Positions 15,133 to 21,908 are shown, counted from the first letter of the stretch. The stretch: DNA of 21,908 nt from an uncultured Collinsella sp. (GCA_900757385.1 CAAENO010000166.1:1-21908); one strand, 5' to 3'. A program made the numbers and translations. The notes: generated by a model from the sequence alone, not told the origin.

Positions 15133-15702
15133 TCACGTTCGCTCCCCTCTCGCTATACAAATCAGGGAGAGCATGCACCGGCAGGCGTGTGCGAGATTGC
15201 ATCGCCACGCGATCCGATCAAACAGCACGATCGTAAAAGACCGCCAAAGCCAAATTTCATCGTCGGTCGCACCCTGTCCGGCAAACTCAATATCGACAGG
15301 TATGTGCTTCAGATAACTCATGTCGGGCGCAAAACGAGGGTCCGGTCCGCCTTTATGAACAGGACCGTGCAGAACAAACCATCCGTTTTCGGGCTCGAAC
15401 CGCTCAACAAACGCAAGGCCGAGCACCTTATAGCCCACCTCGGTTGCAAATATGACTCCGACTGGGACGTCACATTCCATGCAGTTGAGCATTTTACGGT
15501 TGTAATTCTGGTCTCGAAAACCAACGGTACCCGGCGCTTGAACCGAGTACTTAATGACCCACGTACCATCGTCCAAATAGAGCGGAGGCACATTGTTGAT
15601 GCTCTCGGTTTGCCGCTGGCGCGCTTGTACCCCGCTACCCCACTCCCCTGTATACTGATGTAGCACGTGTTTCATCCGGGCTTGTTGGGCCGGATTGTTC
15701 AT
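15133..15702 (-). CDS. Protein resembling the N-terminal region of HNH restriction-type endonucleases, nuclease domain absent
   Basis: The protein has 189 residues from the ATG at 15702 or 180 from the ATG at 15675; neither has a clear ribosome site. The middle part (SINNVPPLYLDDGTWVIKYS, then NRKMLNCMECDVPVGVIFATE, then GYKVLGLAFVERFEPENGWF, then LHGPV) resembles, from memory, the DNA-reading N-terminal domain of predicted HNH restriction endonucleases (COG3440-like). In those proteins a Cys/His HNH module follows. Here the chain ends in a Trp/Cys-rich tail (IWLWRSFTIVLFDRIAWRCNLAHACRC) with no HNH signature. It may be a free-standing recognition domain or the remnant of a nuclease. It probably forms a unit with the small CxxC protein 20 nt downstream. 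Its 5' end overlaps the promoter region of the divergent gene at 15714. Confidence 0.55.
   Translation of the reverse strand: MNNPAQQARMKHVLHQYTGEWGSGVQARQRQTESINNVPPLYLDDGTWVIKYSVQAPGTVGFRDQNYNRKMLNCMECDVPVGVIFATEVGYKVLGLAFVERFEPENGWFVLHGPVHKGGPDPRFAPDMSYLKHIPVDIEFAGQGATDDEIWLWRSFTIVLFDRIAWRCNLAHACRCMLSLICIARGERT
15625..15656 (+). promoter_or_regulatory. Possible promoter of the gene at 15714
   Basis: TATACT (15651-15656) is a good -10 box directly preceded by TG. The best -35 (TTGTAC, 15625-15630) is 20 bp away, too far for a strong promoter. It lies within the 5' part of the minus-strand reading frame. Confidence 0.3.
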
Positions 15703-15713
15703 GGGAGGGTCTT

Positions 15714-16205
15714 ATGGCTGCTTCGAATCCGCCTAAGGGGAGCGTTTCTTCTTCGTCCATCAAGCCGGTTACGCGCAAGGCCGTGCGTTGCCAGCGCGAG
15801 GTCGCCTGGCTTGTCACACAGGCGGCGGGCAAACTCGTGGCGAACACGGAAGACGTCAATGCGCCCACACCGAGCTTTGTGCTGGCAGCGGCGCTGGATC
15901 GAGTACGCCAGCTGGAACTCGCCGCACAAGAAGACGGCGGCCATCTTGGCTACCAAGACGCTATGGCGCCCGACCTGTTGACCTTTTGTCGCATGACCAA
16001 GTTGCCCGCCGCACCCAATGCGCTTTCGGACGCAGGCTACATGTTTACGCTTTCGGGCGCGGACCTTATCCGCGATATCTACGCATACTGCAGCGAGCTC
16101 GCCGAGCGCCACGTCTTTGGCACGGCTGAAGTCAAACCGGGAAATGTCATCAAGCTGGTTCTCAGGCTGTTCCTGATGGACGGGTTCGGGGCCATGCCGG
16201 CGTAA
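15714..16205 (+). CDS. Hypothetical protein, 163 residues
   Basis: Not recognised. The first ~20 residues are Ser/Lys-rich. The rest is predicted mostly helical, with LVTQAAGKLV, FVLAAALDRVRQLELAAQE, GADLIRDIYAYCSELAERHVF and VIKLVLRLFLMDGF as amphipathic stretches. No signal peptide, membrane helix or cysteine cluster is seen. GGGAGGG lies just before the ATG. Codon use matches the neighbouring chromosomal genes, so it is likely a real soluble protein. It is divergent from the HNH-like gene and convergent with the AlbA_2 regulator. Context gives no function. Confidence 0.7.
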   Translation: MAASNPPKGSVSSSSIKPVTRKAVRCQREVAWLVTQAAGKLVANTEDVNAPTPSFVLAAALDRVRQLELAAQEDGGHLGYQDAMAPDLLTFCRMTKLPAAPNALSDAGYMFTLSGADLIRDIYAYCSELAERHVFGTAEVKPGNVIKLVLRLFLMDGFGAMPA

Positions 16206-16251
16206 GCCGAGTCTTTAGCATCACCGTCGACTGGGCAACAACCGCTTTACC

Positions 16252-16300
16252 TTAGTGGGCGCCAATCGAGGGTCGATTATTGGGTCGCCTCGTCCACTAA
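16252..16300. terminator. 49-bp palindrome between convergent genes
   Basis: TTAGTGG (16252-16258) pairs with CCACTAA (16294-16300), GCG and CCAAT find partners inside, and AATCGA-ggg-TCGATT forms the tip (16264-16278). It lies between the stops of the 163-residue gene and the AlbA_2 gene, so bidirectional termination is the simplest role. T-tracts are lacking. Confidence 0.5.
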
Positions 16301-16305
16301 CGCAT

Positions 16306-17772
16306 TTATTCCACGCGCTCTGACAGTCGATATTTGCGGTTGCGGCTTGTCGACGGCGCCGTGGGCTCAAGCTCGCCTTGAGCAATGAGCGCGTTGACGC
16401 GCGACCTAACCTGGGAAATTGTAAGCCCCGTGCGTTTTGCCAGCTCACGCGTCCCCAGCTCGCCGTAGTGTTTGAGTGCCGTCACAATTAAGCCTCCGCC
16501 ATGATCGACCGGCTCGATCTTTGAACGGTAAAGTACGACCTTGAACCGATCGAACCCCGGGCAGAACAGGGGCTCGGCCAGACCATGCGCGCGCATGGCA
16601 TCGATCATCATCGGGATGCCCGAGCCATTGCCCTCAGCCGGCGAACCTGCGCCATCCGGAAGCGGGACAATCGACATGAGTTTCACGAGCGTCGCGTTAC
16701 GGCATCGGGAGCTGCCGTCAAACAAGTTCTCTCGAGTCTTTCCCCCGTAAAGGCCGCCAGGATTCGTCACCTCGACACGATCGTCAAAGACGTCGACGGC
16801 GATCGATTGCCCACAGAACCGATCCCCGTATTCCCTGTGGATAACCGCGTTGGCGACTGCCTCGCGCAGGACCTCCTCGGGGATCTCCAGCGAGTCGATA
16901 CGCGAGACGCCTTGGACGGTCGAGATGCGGCGCAGGTTTTTGGCGACAGCTGCGACGGCATCCGAAATCATCTCGCCTAGGGTGCCCTCGCAGACTGTGC
17001 GGTCCATAAACCTTAGTGGCCCCGCAGCTCCCTTTTGAGTTCCCACGTGGACAGCCACATCAATGAAGAGCTTGGGATAGAACTGCTGAGGGTAAACGCC
17101 CGCGGCAAGGAGGCCGGCCTTGGTAACATTGCCCTGGAAGTCGAGGAAATTCAGACGCTCCATCTTTGTCTTCTTGTCCGCCGCACCGCGCATCGCTCGA
17201 GGCGTCAGCGAATAGGCACGCTCTATCGTGCGGTCGACCATCGACTCGTCGAGATCGCCCACACTCGTACCGGGCACCGCATCGCGATCGCTAGGACTCG
17301 TCCGTTCATATGACGACAGTGCCAAAACCTCGGTCGACGAAAGCGGGACATCTTTGTCATCGATGCGTTTGTAGCTGCCACCTTGAGCGCCCCGCCCTAT
17401 GACATAGCAAGGCTTGCTCGACGGGTCGAGCTCCTCAATCGTGATGACCAGAACCACGGTGCCCTGGAGCTCCACGCGCTCAATGGTGTATTTGGGCGGA
17501 TTGGCCAGCTTTCCACGACCGCCGGCATCGCCCATGCCCGCCACGAATTGGTTGAGCACTTTCTCGGTCTCAAAGTTTGTAACTGGGACAAAACCCGCGT
17601 GCTCGCTCACTCCGAGTACGATGATGCCGCCGGCGGTGTTTGCGAAAGCGCTGACCGTTTCCCATACGTCGCGGGAAAGTGTCGTGGCGCTCTCCTTGAC
17701 CTCGACGTTAAGATCGTCCGAGCCCATGCGCCTTAAAGACTCGAGCAGACCGGTCAGTTCGTTTTCGTTCAT
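16306..17772 (-). CDS. AlbA_2 (Schlafen-type) / HATPase_c_4 putative transcriptional regulator
   Basis: The protein has 488 residues. Domain order: an AlbA_2 or Schlafen-like domain (~15-135) with EVKESATTLSRDVWETVSAFANTAGG and IIVLGVSE; a linker; an ATPase-like HATPase_c_4 region (~240-410) with EEVLREAVANAVIHREYGDR (N-box), VEVTNPGGLYGG and GNGSGIPMMIDAM; and a C-terminal winged helix (~425-488, ELGTRELAKRTGLTISQVRSRVNALI). Such proteins are annotated as ATP-binding regulators or helicase-related; their biochemical role is poorly defined. The ATG at 17772 has AAGGA seven bases upstream; a GTG at 17778 is possible. The divergent intergenic region holds two 62-bp repeat elements that could be its own operators (inference). 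Confidence 0.85.
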   Translation of the reverse strand: MNENELTGLLESLRRMGSDDLNVEVKESATTLSRDVWETVSAFANTAGGIIVLGVSEHAGFVPVTNFETEKVLNQFVAGMGDAGGRGKLANPPKYTIERVELQGTVVLVITIEELDPSSKPCYVIGRGAQGGSYKRIDDKDVPLSSTEVLALSSYERTSPSDRDAVPGTSVGDLDESMVDRTIERAYSLTPRAMRGAADKKTKMERLNFLDFQGNVTKAGLLAAGVYPQQFYPKLFIDVAVHVGTQKGAAGPLRFMDRTVCEGTLGEMISDAVAAVAKNLRRISTVQGVSRIDSLEIPEEVLREAVANAVIHREYGDRFCGQSIAVDVFDDRVEVTNPGGLYGGKTRENLFDGSSRCRNATLVKLMSIVPLPDGAGSPAEGNGSGIPMMIDAMRAHGLAEPLFCPGFDRFKVVLYRSKIEPVDHGGGLIVTALKHYGELGTRELAKRTGLTISQVRSRVNALIAQGELEPTAPSTSRNRKYRLSERVE

Positions 17773-17834
17773 CTGCACGTCCTTTCGCTCGGTTCTGCGA
17801 AGAATGCCGCGGATAGATTTCCCTCGTCTCTCAG

Positions 17835-17896
17835 TTATCTCTCGTAATTATCTCTCATCTTTCTGTTATCTCTCATATTAGAGATGAGTGAGAGAT
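17835..17896. repeat. 62-bp TTATCTCTC repeat element, copy 1
   Basis: It contains three direct TTATCTCTC units (starts 17835, 17848, 17866; spacings 13 and 18 bp). It ends in an inverted section, so that ATCTCTCA (17868-17875) is mirrored by TGAGAGAT (17889-17896). It matches copy 2 at 55 of 62 positions. It lies 63 bp upstream of the AlbA_2 start, a suitable place for autoregulation. Confidence 0.85.
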
Positions 17897-17999
17897 GAAA
17901 GATAAGATGTCTGTCATCTGTTTCATTTAAACATGTTGTTGCTGGTAAAACAATCTATATTGAGACAATACCATGGTTGCCCGTCTCTTTGCAGCATTG

Positions 18000-18061
18000 T
18001 TATCTCTCATATTTATCTCTCATCTATCTGTTATCTCTCGTATTAGAGACGAATGAGATAT
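18000..18061. repeat. 62-bp TTATCTCTC repeat element, copy 2
   Basis: Same design as copy 1, with direct units at 18000, 18013 and 18031 and the same 13 and 18 bp spacings. It starts 165 bp after copy 1. The seven differences are single substitutions with no indels, so spacing is preserved, which favours a protein-binding array. Confidence 0.85.
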
Positions 18062-18083
18062 GAGAGTTGTGCGGGCGGCGGAT

Positions 18084-18226
18084 GAGCGTGGATTATGAAC
18101 GGTCGGATATCGAGAGTGGATATTTGGACGGTTTTTGGGCTTTTGGCGGCCGATTTCGTCCGAAAATCCACGCTCATTCGGCATGCGTCCGGAAATCCAC
18201 GCTCGTGTGTCCGAAAATCCACGCTC
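18084..18226. repeat. Array of an 18-bp motif, two inverted and three direct copies
   Basis: Direct copies of GTCCGAAAATCCACGCTC lie at 18158-18175, 18187-18204 (one change) and 18209-18226. Inverted copies lie at 18112-18129 (15 of 18) and from 18084 (first 11 bases exact, then diverging). Start-to-start spacings are 28 bp between inverted copies and 29 and 22 bp between direct copies. The array sits between copy 2 of the 62-bp element and the peptidase promoter. Confidence 0.75.
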
Positions 18227-18236
18227 GTGCGGCAGA

Positions 18237-18264
18237 TTGGTCGAAGGCCCCATATGGGTATACT
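18237..18264 (+). promoter_or_regulatory. Possible promoter of the M16C peptidase
   Basis: TTGGTC (18237-18242) and TATACT (18259-18264) are 16 bp apart, about 50 bp before the start codon and directly after the 18-bp array. It supports the start at 18317 rather than the upstream extension of the frame. Confidence 0.4.
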
Positions 18265-18316
18265 CTCGGAGATTCGACTCGATTCGCCCCCGCTGGGGCG
18301 TCAAAGGAGACTGCAT

Positions 18317-21300
18317 ATGCCCACCGCCTCAACCGACCCGCGCGCCGCTGCCGCCGCGCTGCTGGTGCCCGGAACCACCTGCCACGGTTTTGTCGTCGAG
18401 CGCTGCGAGACCGTGCCCGAGCTCGACTCGGACGCCTACGTGCTGCGCCACACCGCCTCGGGCGCTCGCCTGCTGTACCTGGCGTGCGACGACGAAAACA
18501 AGGCCTTTGCCATTGGCTTTAAGACACCGCCGGCCGATTCCACCGGCGTGTTCCATATTCTTGAGCACTCGGTGCTGTGCGGATCGGCCAAGTTCCCCGT
18601 CAAGGAGCCGTTTGTCGATCTGATCAAGAGCTCCATGCAGACGTTCCTCAACGCCATGACCTACCCCGACAAGACCATCTACCCCGTTGCCACCACCAAC
18701 GAGCAGGACCTGTACAACCTGATGGACGTGTACCTGGACGCGGTGTTCAACCCGGCCATCTATACCAAGCCCACCATTTTTGAGCAGGAGGGCTGGCACT
18801 ACGAGCTGGACCTGCCGGAGGGCGCCGAGGGCGAGGGCGACGGCAGCTCCGCGAGCCTGCGCGAGGGCACGCTGCGCTATAACGGCGTGGTGTTCAACGA
18901 GATGAAGGGCGCGCTGTCCGACCCCATGAGCGTGCTGGACGACGCCGTCAACGCCGCGCTCTATCCCGACACCGCCTATGCGCACGAGAGCGGCGGCGAC
19001 CCGCGCGCGATTCCCGCGCTCACCTACGAGCAGTTCCTGGACACGCACGCGCGCCACTACAATCCTTCCAACTCTTATATAACGCTCTATGGCGACCTGG
19101 ATGTGGACCGCGCACTGGCGTTTTTGGACGAACGCTATCTGTCGCAGTCGAGTGCCGCGAGCCGCCGCATGGACGCTGCCGTCGCCGCCGGCGAGGACCC
19201 GTCCGCGCTGGCGCCCAATCCGCTGGACGTGCAAGCGCCCGTGACCTGCGAGTATAAGCGCGTCGAGATGGCCACCACGCCCGAGAACGCCCTGGTTGGC
19301 CTGGGCCTTGTGCTGGGTAGCGCGCTCGACCGCAAGCGCACGATCGCAGCGGACATCCTGTTCGAGGCGCTACTGGGCTCCAACGAGGCGCCGGTTAAGA
19401 AGGCTATTCTGGCGGCAGGCCTGGGCGGCAACGTGGTGAGCTACACCGCGGCCGAGTGCCTGCAGCCCTACGAGCTCATCATGTTGCAGAACGCGCAGCC
19501 CGACGTAGCGCGCGAGCTGCGCCGCGTGTTCCAGGACGCCTGCCGCGACCTGTGTGAGCACGGCGTTCCGCGCGAGCGCCTGGAAGCAATCATCAGCAGC
19601 AACGAGTACGACCTGCGCCAGCGCGACTACGGCATCGCCGACGGCGTGGCCATCGCGTGCGATGCGCTGAGCACCTGGCTCTACGATGACGACGCCGCGA
19701 CGCTGGCGCTCAAGTACGGCCCGGTGTACGAGGAGCTGCGTGGCGAGCTGAACGGCACTTACTTTGAGGACCTGCTGCGCGAGCTCGTGCTGGAAAACGA
19801 CCACATGGCGCTGGTCGAGCTGGTGCCGGTGGACGCCGCCGAGGGTTCGGAGGGTGCCGAGGCCGCCGAGCTGGCAGCCAAGCGCGATGCCATGACCGAT
19901 GCCGAGCTGGCCGACGTGGTCGAGCGCACGGCCGTACTGCGTGCCGCGCAGGAGGCAGAGGACACGCCCGAGGACAAGGCCACGCTGCCGCGCCTCCGCG
20001 TATCCGATATTGGCGAGGCGCGCCCCGAGCCGCCGCTCGTTGTGGACACGACCGCGCCCATCCCCTGTCTGCGCCACGGCATCCCCACCAACCGCCTGGC
20101 CTACGCCATGCAGTACTTCGACCTGAGCTGCGTCGCATTTGAGGACCTGCCCTATGTGACACTGCTCTGCCGCCTGCTTAAGCAGCTGCCCACGCGCGAG
20201 CACTCGGCCGAGGAACTCGACAACTTGCTCGCTGGCAAGCTCGGCTTTTTGAGCTTTACGACCGAAGTCATGACGCAGCCCGAAGTGGACGGCGTGCGCC
20301 CCTACCTGTTGGTGAGCGCCGGCGCCCTGTCCGAGAAGATCGATGCACTGGCGAGTCTGCCGCGCGAGGTATGGTCGAGCACGCTGTTGCTCGATGCCGA
20401 CGCCGACCGCGTGCGCGACGTGCTCACGCAGATTCGCATTGGGCTCGAGCAGGGCTTTATCAACAACGGTCACTCGGCGGCGCTCGGTCGCGCGATGAGC
20501 TACAGCTCACCTTCGGCCGTGGTGCGCGAGCAACTTTCGGGCGTGGACTTCTATCTGTTCCTGCGCGATCTGCTCGACCACTTTGACGAGCGCGTGGACG
20601 GGCTGCGTACCAAGCTTGCCGAGCTGGCGGAGCGCATCTTTGTGGCCGATGGCTGCCTGGCGAGCTTTACCGGCAGTGACGAGGACTTTGACGCGTACTG
20701 GGCCGCCGCGGGCGACCTGGGTTTGGGCGCGGGCGACGGTGCCGATGCCGGCCGCGACACGCTCGTGGTGCCGGCGCCGTGCGACCGCCACGAGGCCTTT
20801 GTCATCCCCAGCGATATCTGCTTTGCGGCAAGCGCGTGCGACCCTCGTCGTCTGGGCATCGACGTGACGGGCGCCTGGGCGGTTGCTGCCAACGCACTCT
20901 CCTACGACTATCTGTGGAACGAGATCCGCGTGAAGGGCGGCGCGTACGGCTGCGGATTCCGCGCGGCCGGCGAGCGTCAGGCGGCGTTCTACACCTACCG
21001 CGACCCGGCAATCGACCCCTCGATTGAGCGCGTGGCGCGCGCGGGTGAATGGCTCGGCAGCTTTGAGCCCGACGAGGCCGCCTTTGAGGGCTTTATCGTG
21101 AGCTGCGTGAGCGGCATGGACGCGCCGGTGAAGCCGTACGCGCTCACCAAGCGCCGCAACACGACCTACCTGGCCGGGCTCGATCCGCACGCACGCGAGG
21201 AGCGCCGCGCCCAGATGCTCGCCGCCACGCCCGGTGAGCTTCGCTCACTCGGCGCCGACGTGACGCGCATCGCAGCCGAGTCGCCCACCTGCGTCTTTGG

Positions 21301-21361
21301 CGGCCGCGACGTCATCGCTAAGAGCAACGCCGGCTTTAACGTAGTCGACCTGATGGGCTAA
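18317..21361 (+). CDS. M16C family zinc metallopeptidase (presequence-protease type)
   Basis: Large oligopeptide-degrading metallopeptidase related to PreP. It has 1014 residues, normal for the single-chain M16C group. The inverted zinc motif HILEH is at residues 80-84 (His80, Glu83 catalytic, His84). The distal ligand is Glu195 in GVVFNEMKGA. The following blocks fit PreP: NAMTYPDKTIYPVATTN (~112-128) and the C-terminal RVKGGAYGCGF substrate-binding loop. The linker between halves (~505-570) is acidic and Ala/Glu-rich. No signal peptide, so probably cytoplasmic. AAAGGAG lies 7-8 nt before the ATG. The frame is open back to 18095, but that section is repeat DNA. Single gene with a strong terminator, divergent from the AlbA_2 regulator across 544 bp. 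Confidence 0.95.
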   Translation: MPTASTDPRAAAAALLVPGTTCHGFVVERCETVPELDSDAYVLRHTASGARLLYLACDDENKAFAIGFKTPPADSTGVFHILEHSVLCGSAKFPVKEPFVDLIKSSMQTFLNAMTYPDKTIYPVATTNEQDLYNLMDVYLDAVFNPAIYTKPTIFEQEGWHYELDLPEGAEGEGDGSSASLREGTLRYNGVVFNEMKGALSDPMSVLDDAVNAALYPDTAYAHESGGDPRAIPALTYEQFLDTHARHYNPSNSYITLYGDLDVDRALAFLDERYLSQSSAASRRMDAAVAAGEDPSALAPNPLDVQAPVTCEYKRVEMATTPENALVGLGLVLGSALDRKRTIAADILFEALLGSNEAPVKKAILAAGLGGNVVSYTAAECLQPYELIMLQNAQPDVARELRRVFQDACRDLCEHGVPRERLEAIISSNEYDLRQRDYGIADGVAIACDALSTWLYDDDAATLALKYGPVYEELRGELNGTYFEDLLRELVLENDHMALVELVPVDAAEGSEGAEAAELAAKRDAMTDAELADVVERTAVLRAAQEAEDTPEDKATLPRLRVSDIGEARPEPPLVVDTTAPIPCLRHGIPTNRLAYAMQYFDLSCVAFEDLPYVTLLCRLLKQLPTREHSAEELDNLLAGKLGFLSFTTEVMTQPEVDGVRPYLLVSAGALSEKIDALASLPREVWSSTLLLDADADRVRDVLTQIRIGLEQGFINNGHSAALGRAMSYSSPSAVVREQLSGVDFYLFLRDLLDHFDERVDGLRTKLAELAERIFVADGCLASFTGSDEDFDAYWAAAGDLGLGAGDGADAGRDTLVVPAPCDRHEAFVIPSDICFAASACDPRRLGIDVTGAWAVAANALSYDYLWNEIRVKGGAYGCGFRAAGERQAAFYTYRDPAIDPSIERVARAGEWLGSFEPDEAAFEGFIVSCVSGMDAPVKPYALTKRRNTTYLAGLDPHAREERRAQMLAATPGELRSLGADVTRIAAESPTCVFGGRDVIAKSNAGFNVVDLMG

Positions 21362-21369
21362 CGCACAGC

Positions 21370-21415
21370 AAAGGTAGATTTTTGGGACATGCCTAAAAAT
21401 CTACCTTTTTCTTTT
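21370..21415 (+). terminator. Intrinsic terminator of the M16C gene
   Basis: AAAGGTAGATTTTT (21370-21383) and its perfect complement (21395-21408) form a 14-bp stem with an 11-base loop, followed by TTCTTTT. Confidence 0.9.
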
Positions 21416-21454
21416 GCCGCTGCTTGGGTTGGGCAGCCCACCCCGTCCCACCAG

Positions 21455-21515
21455 TTTGTCTAAATCTGTAACATCTAGACGGCAATATTGGCTCCAGATG
21501 TTACAAATCGAGACG
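21455..21515. repeat. Palindromic repeat unit 1 (AATCTGTAACATCT type)
   Basis: The left arm (21455-21478) contains TTTGTCT followed by AATCTGTAACATCTAG. The right arm AGATGTTACAAATCGAGACG (21496-21515) is its imperfect complement. The loop is about 17 nt. Confidence 0.7.
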
Positions 21516-21535
21516 TTTCCGGATGACGCCGGCCC

Positions 21536-21598
21536 TTTGTCTCAATCTGTAACATCTAGGTCCGATTTTGCCGAGTTACTGTTACAGATCGAGACAAA
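21536..21598. repeat. Palindromic repeat unit 2 (AATCTGTAACATCT type)
   Basis: The left arm (21536-21559) differs from unit 1 at a single base (TTTGTCTC instead of TTTGTCTA). The right arm (21578-21598) reads CTGTTACAGATCGAGACAAA. It starts 81 bp after unit 1. The pair resembles a tandem REP/BIME-type array. Confidence 0.7.
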
Positions 21599-21629
21599 CT
21601 GCCGCAGACACCCGCCCTACCAGCAAAAA

Positions 21630-21661
21630 CCACCACGAAGTGGCAGGTGCCTTTGTGTTGG
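21630..21661. repeat. Stem-loop CCACCACGAAG ... CTTTGTGTTGG
   Basis: The arms 21630-21640 and 21651-21661 pair at 10 of 11 positions (one G-T), with a 10-base loop that can itself pair GGCA/TGCC. No T-tract follows. Confidence 0.5.
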
Positions 21662-21662
21662 T

Positions 21663-21699
21663 TCGAACACTTGTTCTATACGTACACATGTTCTATAGT
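21663..21699 (+). promoter_or_regulatory. Promoter overlapped by two LexA/SOS-like boxes
   Basis: TCGAACACTTGTTCTA (21663-21678) differs from the actinobacterial SOS box pattern TCGAAC-N4-GTTCGA at one of twelve defined bases. A second, weaker box, ACGTACACATGTTCTA, is at 21680-21695. A promoter TTGTTC (21671-21676)-N17-TATAGT (21694-21699) is embedded in them. The next gene in that direction is hicA at 21760. LexA control is inference from the pattern. Confidence 0.55.
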
Positions 21700-21707
21700 A
21701 ATGGTGC

Positions 21708-21745
21708 TTGCATCGGACTTAAATTGCAACTAGGATATAGTTGCA
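21708..21745 (+). promoter_or_regulatory. hicA-proximal promoter with perfect inverted repeat
   Basis: TTGCAT (21708-21713) and TAGGAT (21731-21736) are 17 bp apart. TGCAACTA (21725-21732) and TAGTTGCA (21738-21745) form a perfect 8-bp inverted repeat over the -10 box, the usual arrangement for toxin-antitoxin autoregulation by HicB. Confidence 0.6.
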
Positions 21746-21759
21746 GAATGTGAGGCGGG

Positions 21760-21908
21760 ATGACTCGGACCGATAAACTCATCGCCCAACTGCTTAGCTG
21801 CCCTTCGACATATCGGTATACCGATTTTTTAAAAGTCATGGCTTCACATGGCTTTGAAATGGACAACAAAGGCAAGACATCCGGATCGCGCATTCGCTTC
21901 TACAGGCC
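21760..21908 (+). CDS. hicA: HicA family toxin (mRNA interferase), 3' end outside window
   Basis: The first 49 residues are visible. TDKLIAQLLSCPSTYRYTDFLKVMASHG is followed by FEMDNKGKTSGSRIRFYR, the characteristic HicA dsRBD-like fold ending. The family is normally about 60-80 residues, so only a short tail is missing. HicA cleaves mRNA and is held in check by HicB, which should be encoded just beyond the right edge. The catalytic His expected in the GSR-H-type segment is not seen; in this subgroup GSRIRF is usual and a His lies in ASHG, so activity cannot be judged from here. GAGGCGG lies a few bases before the ATG. Two promoters are predicted upstream, one with an inverted repeat over its -10 box and one with SOS-like boxes. 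Confidence 0.8.
   Translation, partial: MTRTDKLIAQLLSCPSTYRYTDFLKVMASHGFEMDNKGKTSGSRIRFYR

Noticed and set aside
18084..18226. CRISPR array
   Set aside because: Copies are 18 bp, of mixed orientation, with spacers of only 4-11 bp between direct copies and no cas genes.
18095..18316. N-terminal extension of the M16C peptidase by 74 residues
   Set aside because: The extension consists of the 18-bp repeat array and promoter region; AAAGGAG and the family N-terminus support 18317.

Overview
The window looks like a chromosomal segment of a high-GC anaerobic actinobacterium of the class Coriobacteriia, most like Collinsella. This is an inference from GC content, codon choice, a transcriptional T-box in front of pheST, and protein style. 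No rRNA or other taxonomic marker is present. Most of it is ordinary housekeeping sequence. The accessory or unexplained parts are 14.8-16.3 kb, 17.8-18.3 kb and 21.4-21.9 kb.

Left part, minus strand (1-6640). A metal-uptake ECF transporter operon comes first, read right to left: a cbiM gene with a fused CbiN/PDGLE-type tail, then cbiQ, then cbiO, which is cut by the window edge. Its promoter carries a GTGTTAC-N14-GTAACAC palindrome. That matches the nickel repressor NikR site type I recall from delta-proteobacteria, so nickel is the more likely substrate. Upstream lies the phenylalanyl-tRNA synthetase operon pheS-pheT behind a T-box leader with its own terminator. pheS and pheT are separated by an unusual 184-bp palindromic spacer, and the 3' end of pheT runs into a 145-bp nested palindrome.

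Middle (6748-13800). An M32 metallocarboxypeptidase lies on the plus strand. Converging on it are glmM (peptidoglycan precursor synthesis), a large membrane-anchored DUF4012 protein and an EamA/DMT-family permease, all minus strand. A tRNA-Val(GAC) gene with a good promoter and terminator follows on the plus strand.

Small-gene region (13840-16310). This holds a DUF5710 protein with two Cys pairs, a two-gene minus-strand unit (a small double-CxxC protein and a protein resembling the N-terminal half of HNH endonucleases but lacking the nuclease), and an unrecognised 163-residue protein. A 49-bp palindrome separates the convergent genes at the right end.

Right part (16306-21908). A Schlafen/AlbA_2-type regulator (minus) is divergent from a 1014-residue M16C zinc peptidase (plus). 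The 544-bp gap between them is rich in repeats: two copies of a 62-bp element built on TTATCTCTC, then an array of about five copies of an 18-bp motif (two inverted, three direct). After the peptidase and its strong terminator come two related palindromes, another stem-loop, a promoter overlapped by LexA/SOS-like boxes, a second promoter with a perfect 8-bp inverted repeat, and the start of a HicA-type toxin gene cut by the window end.
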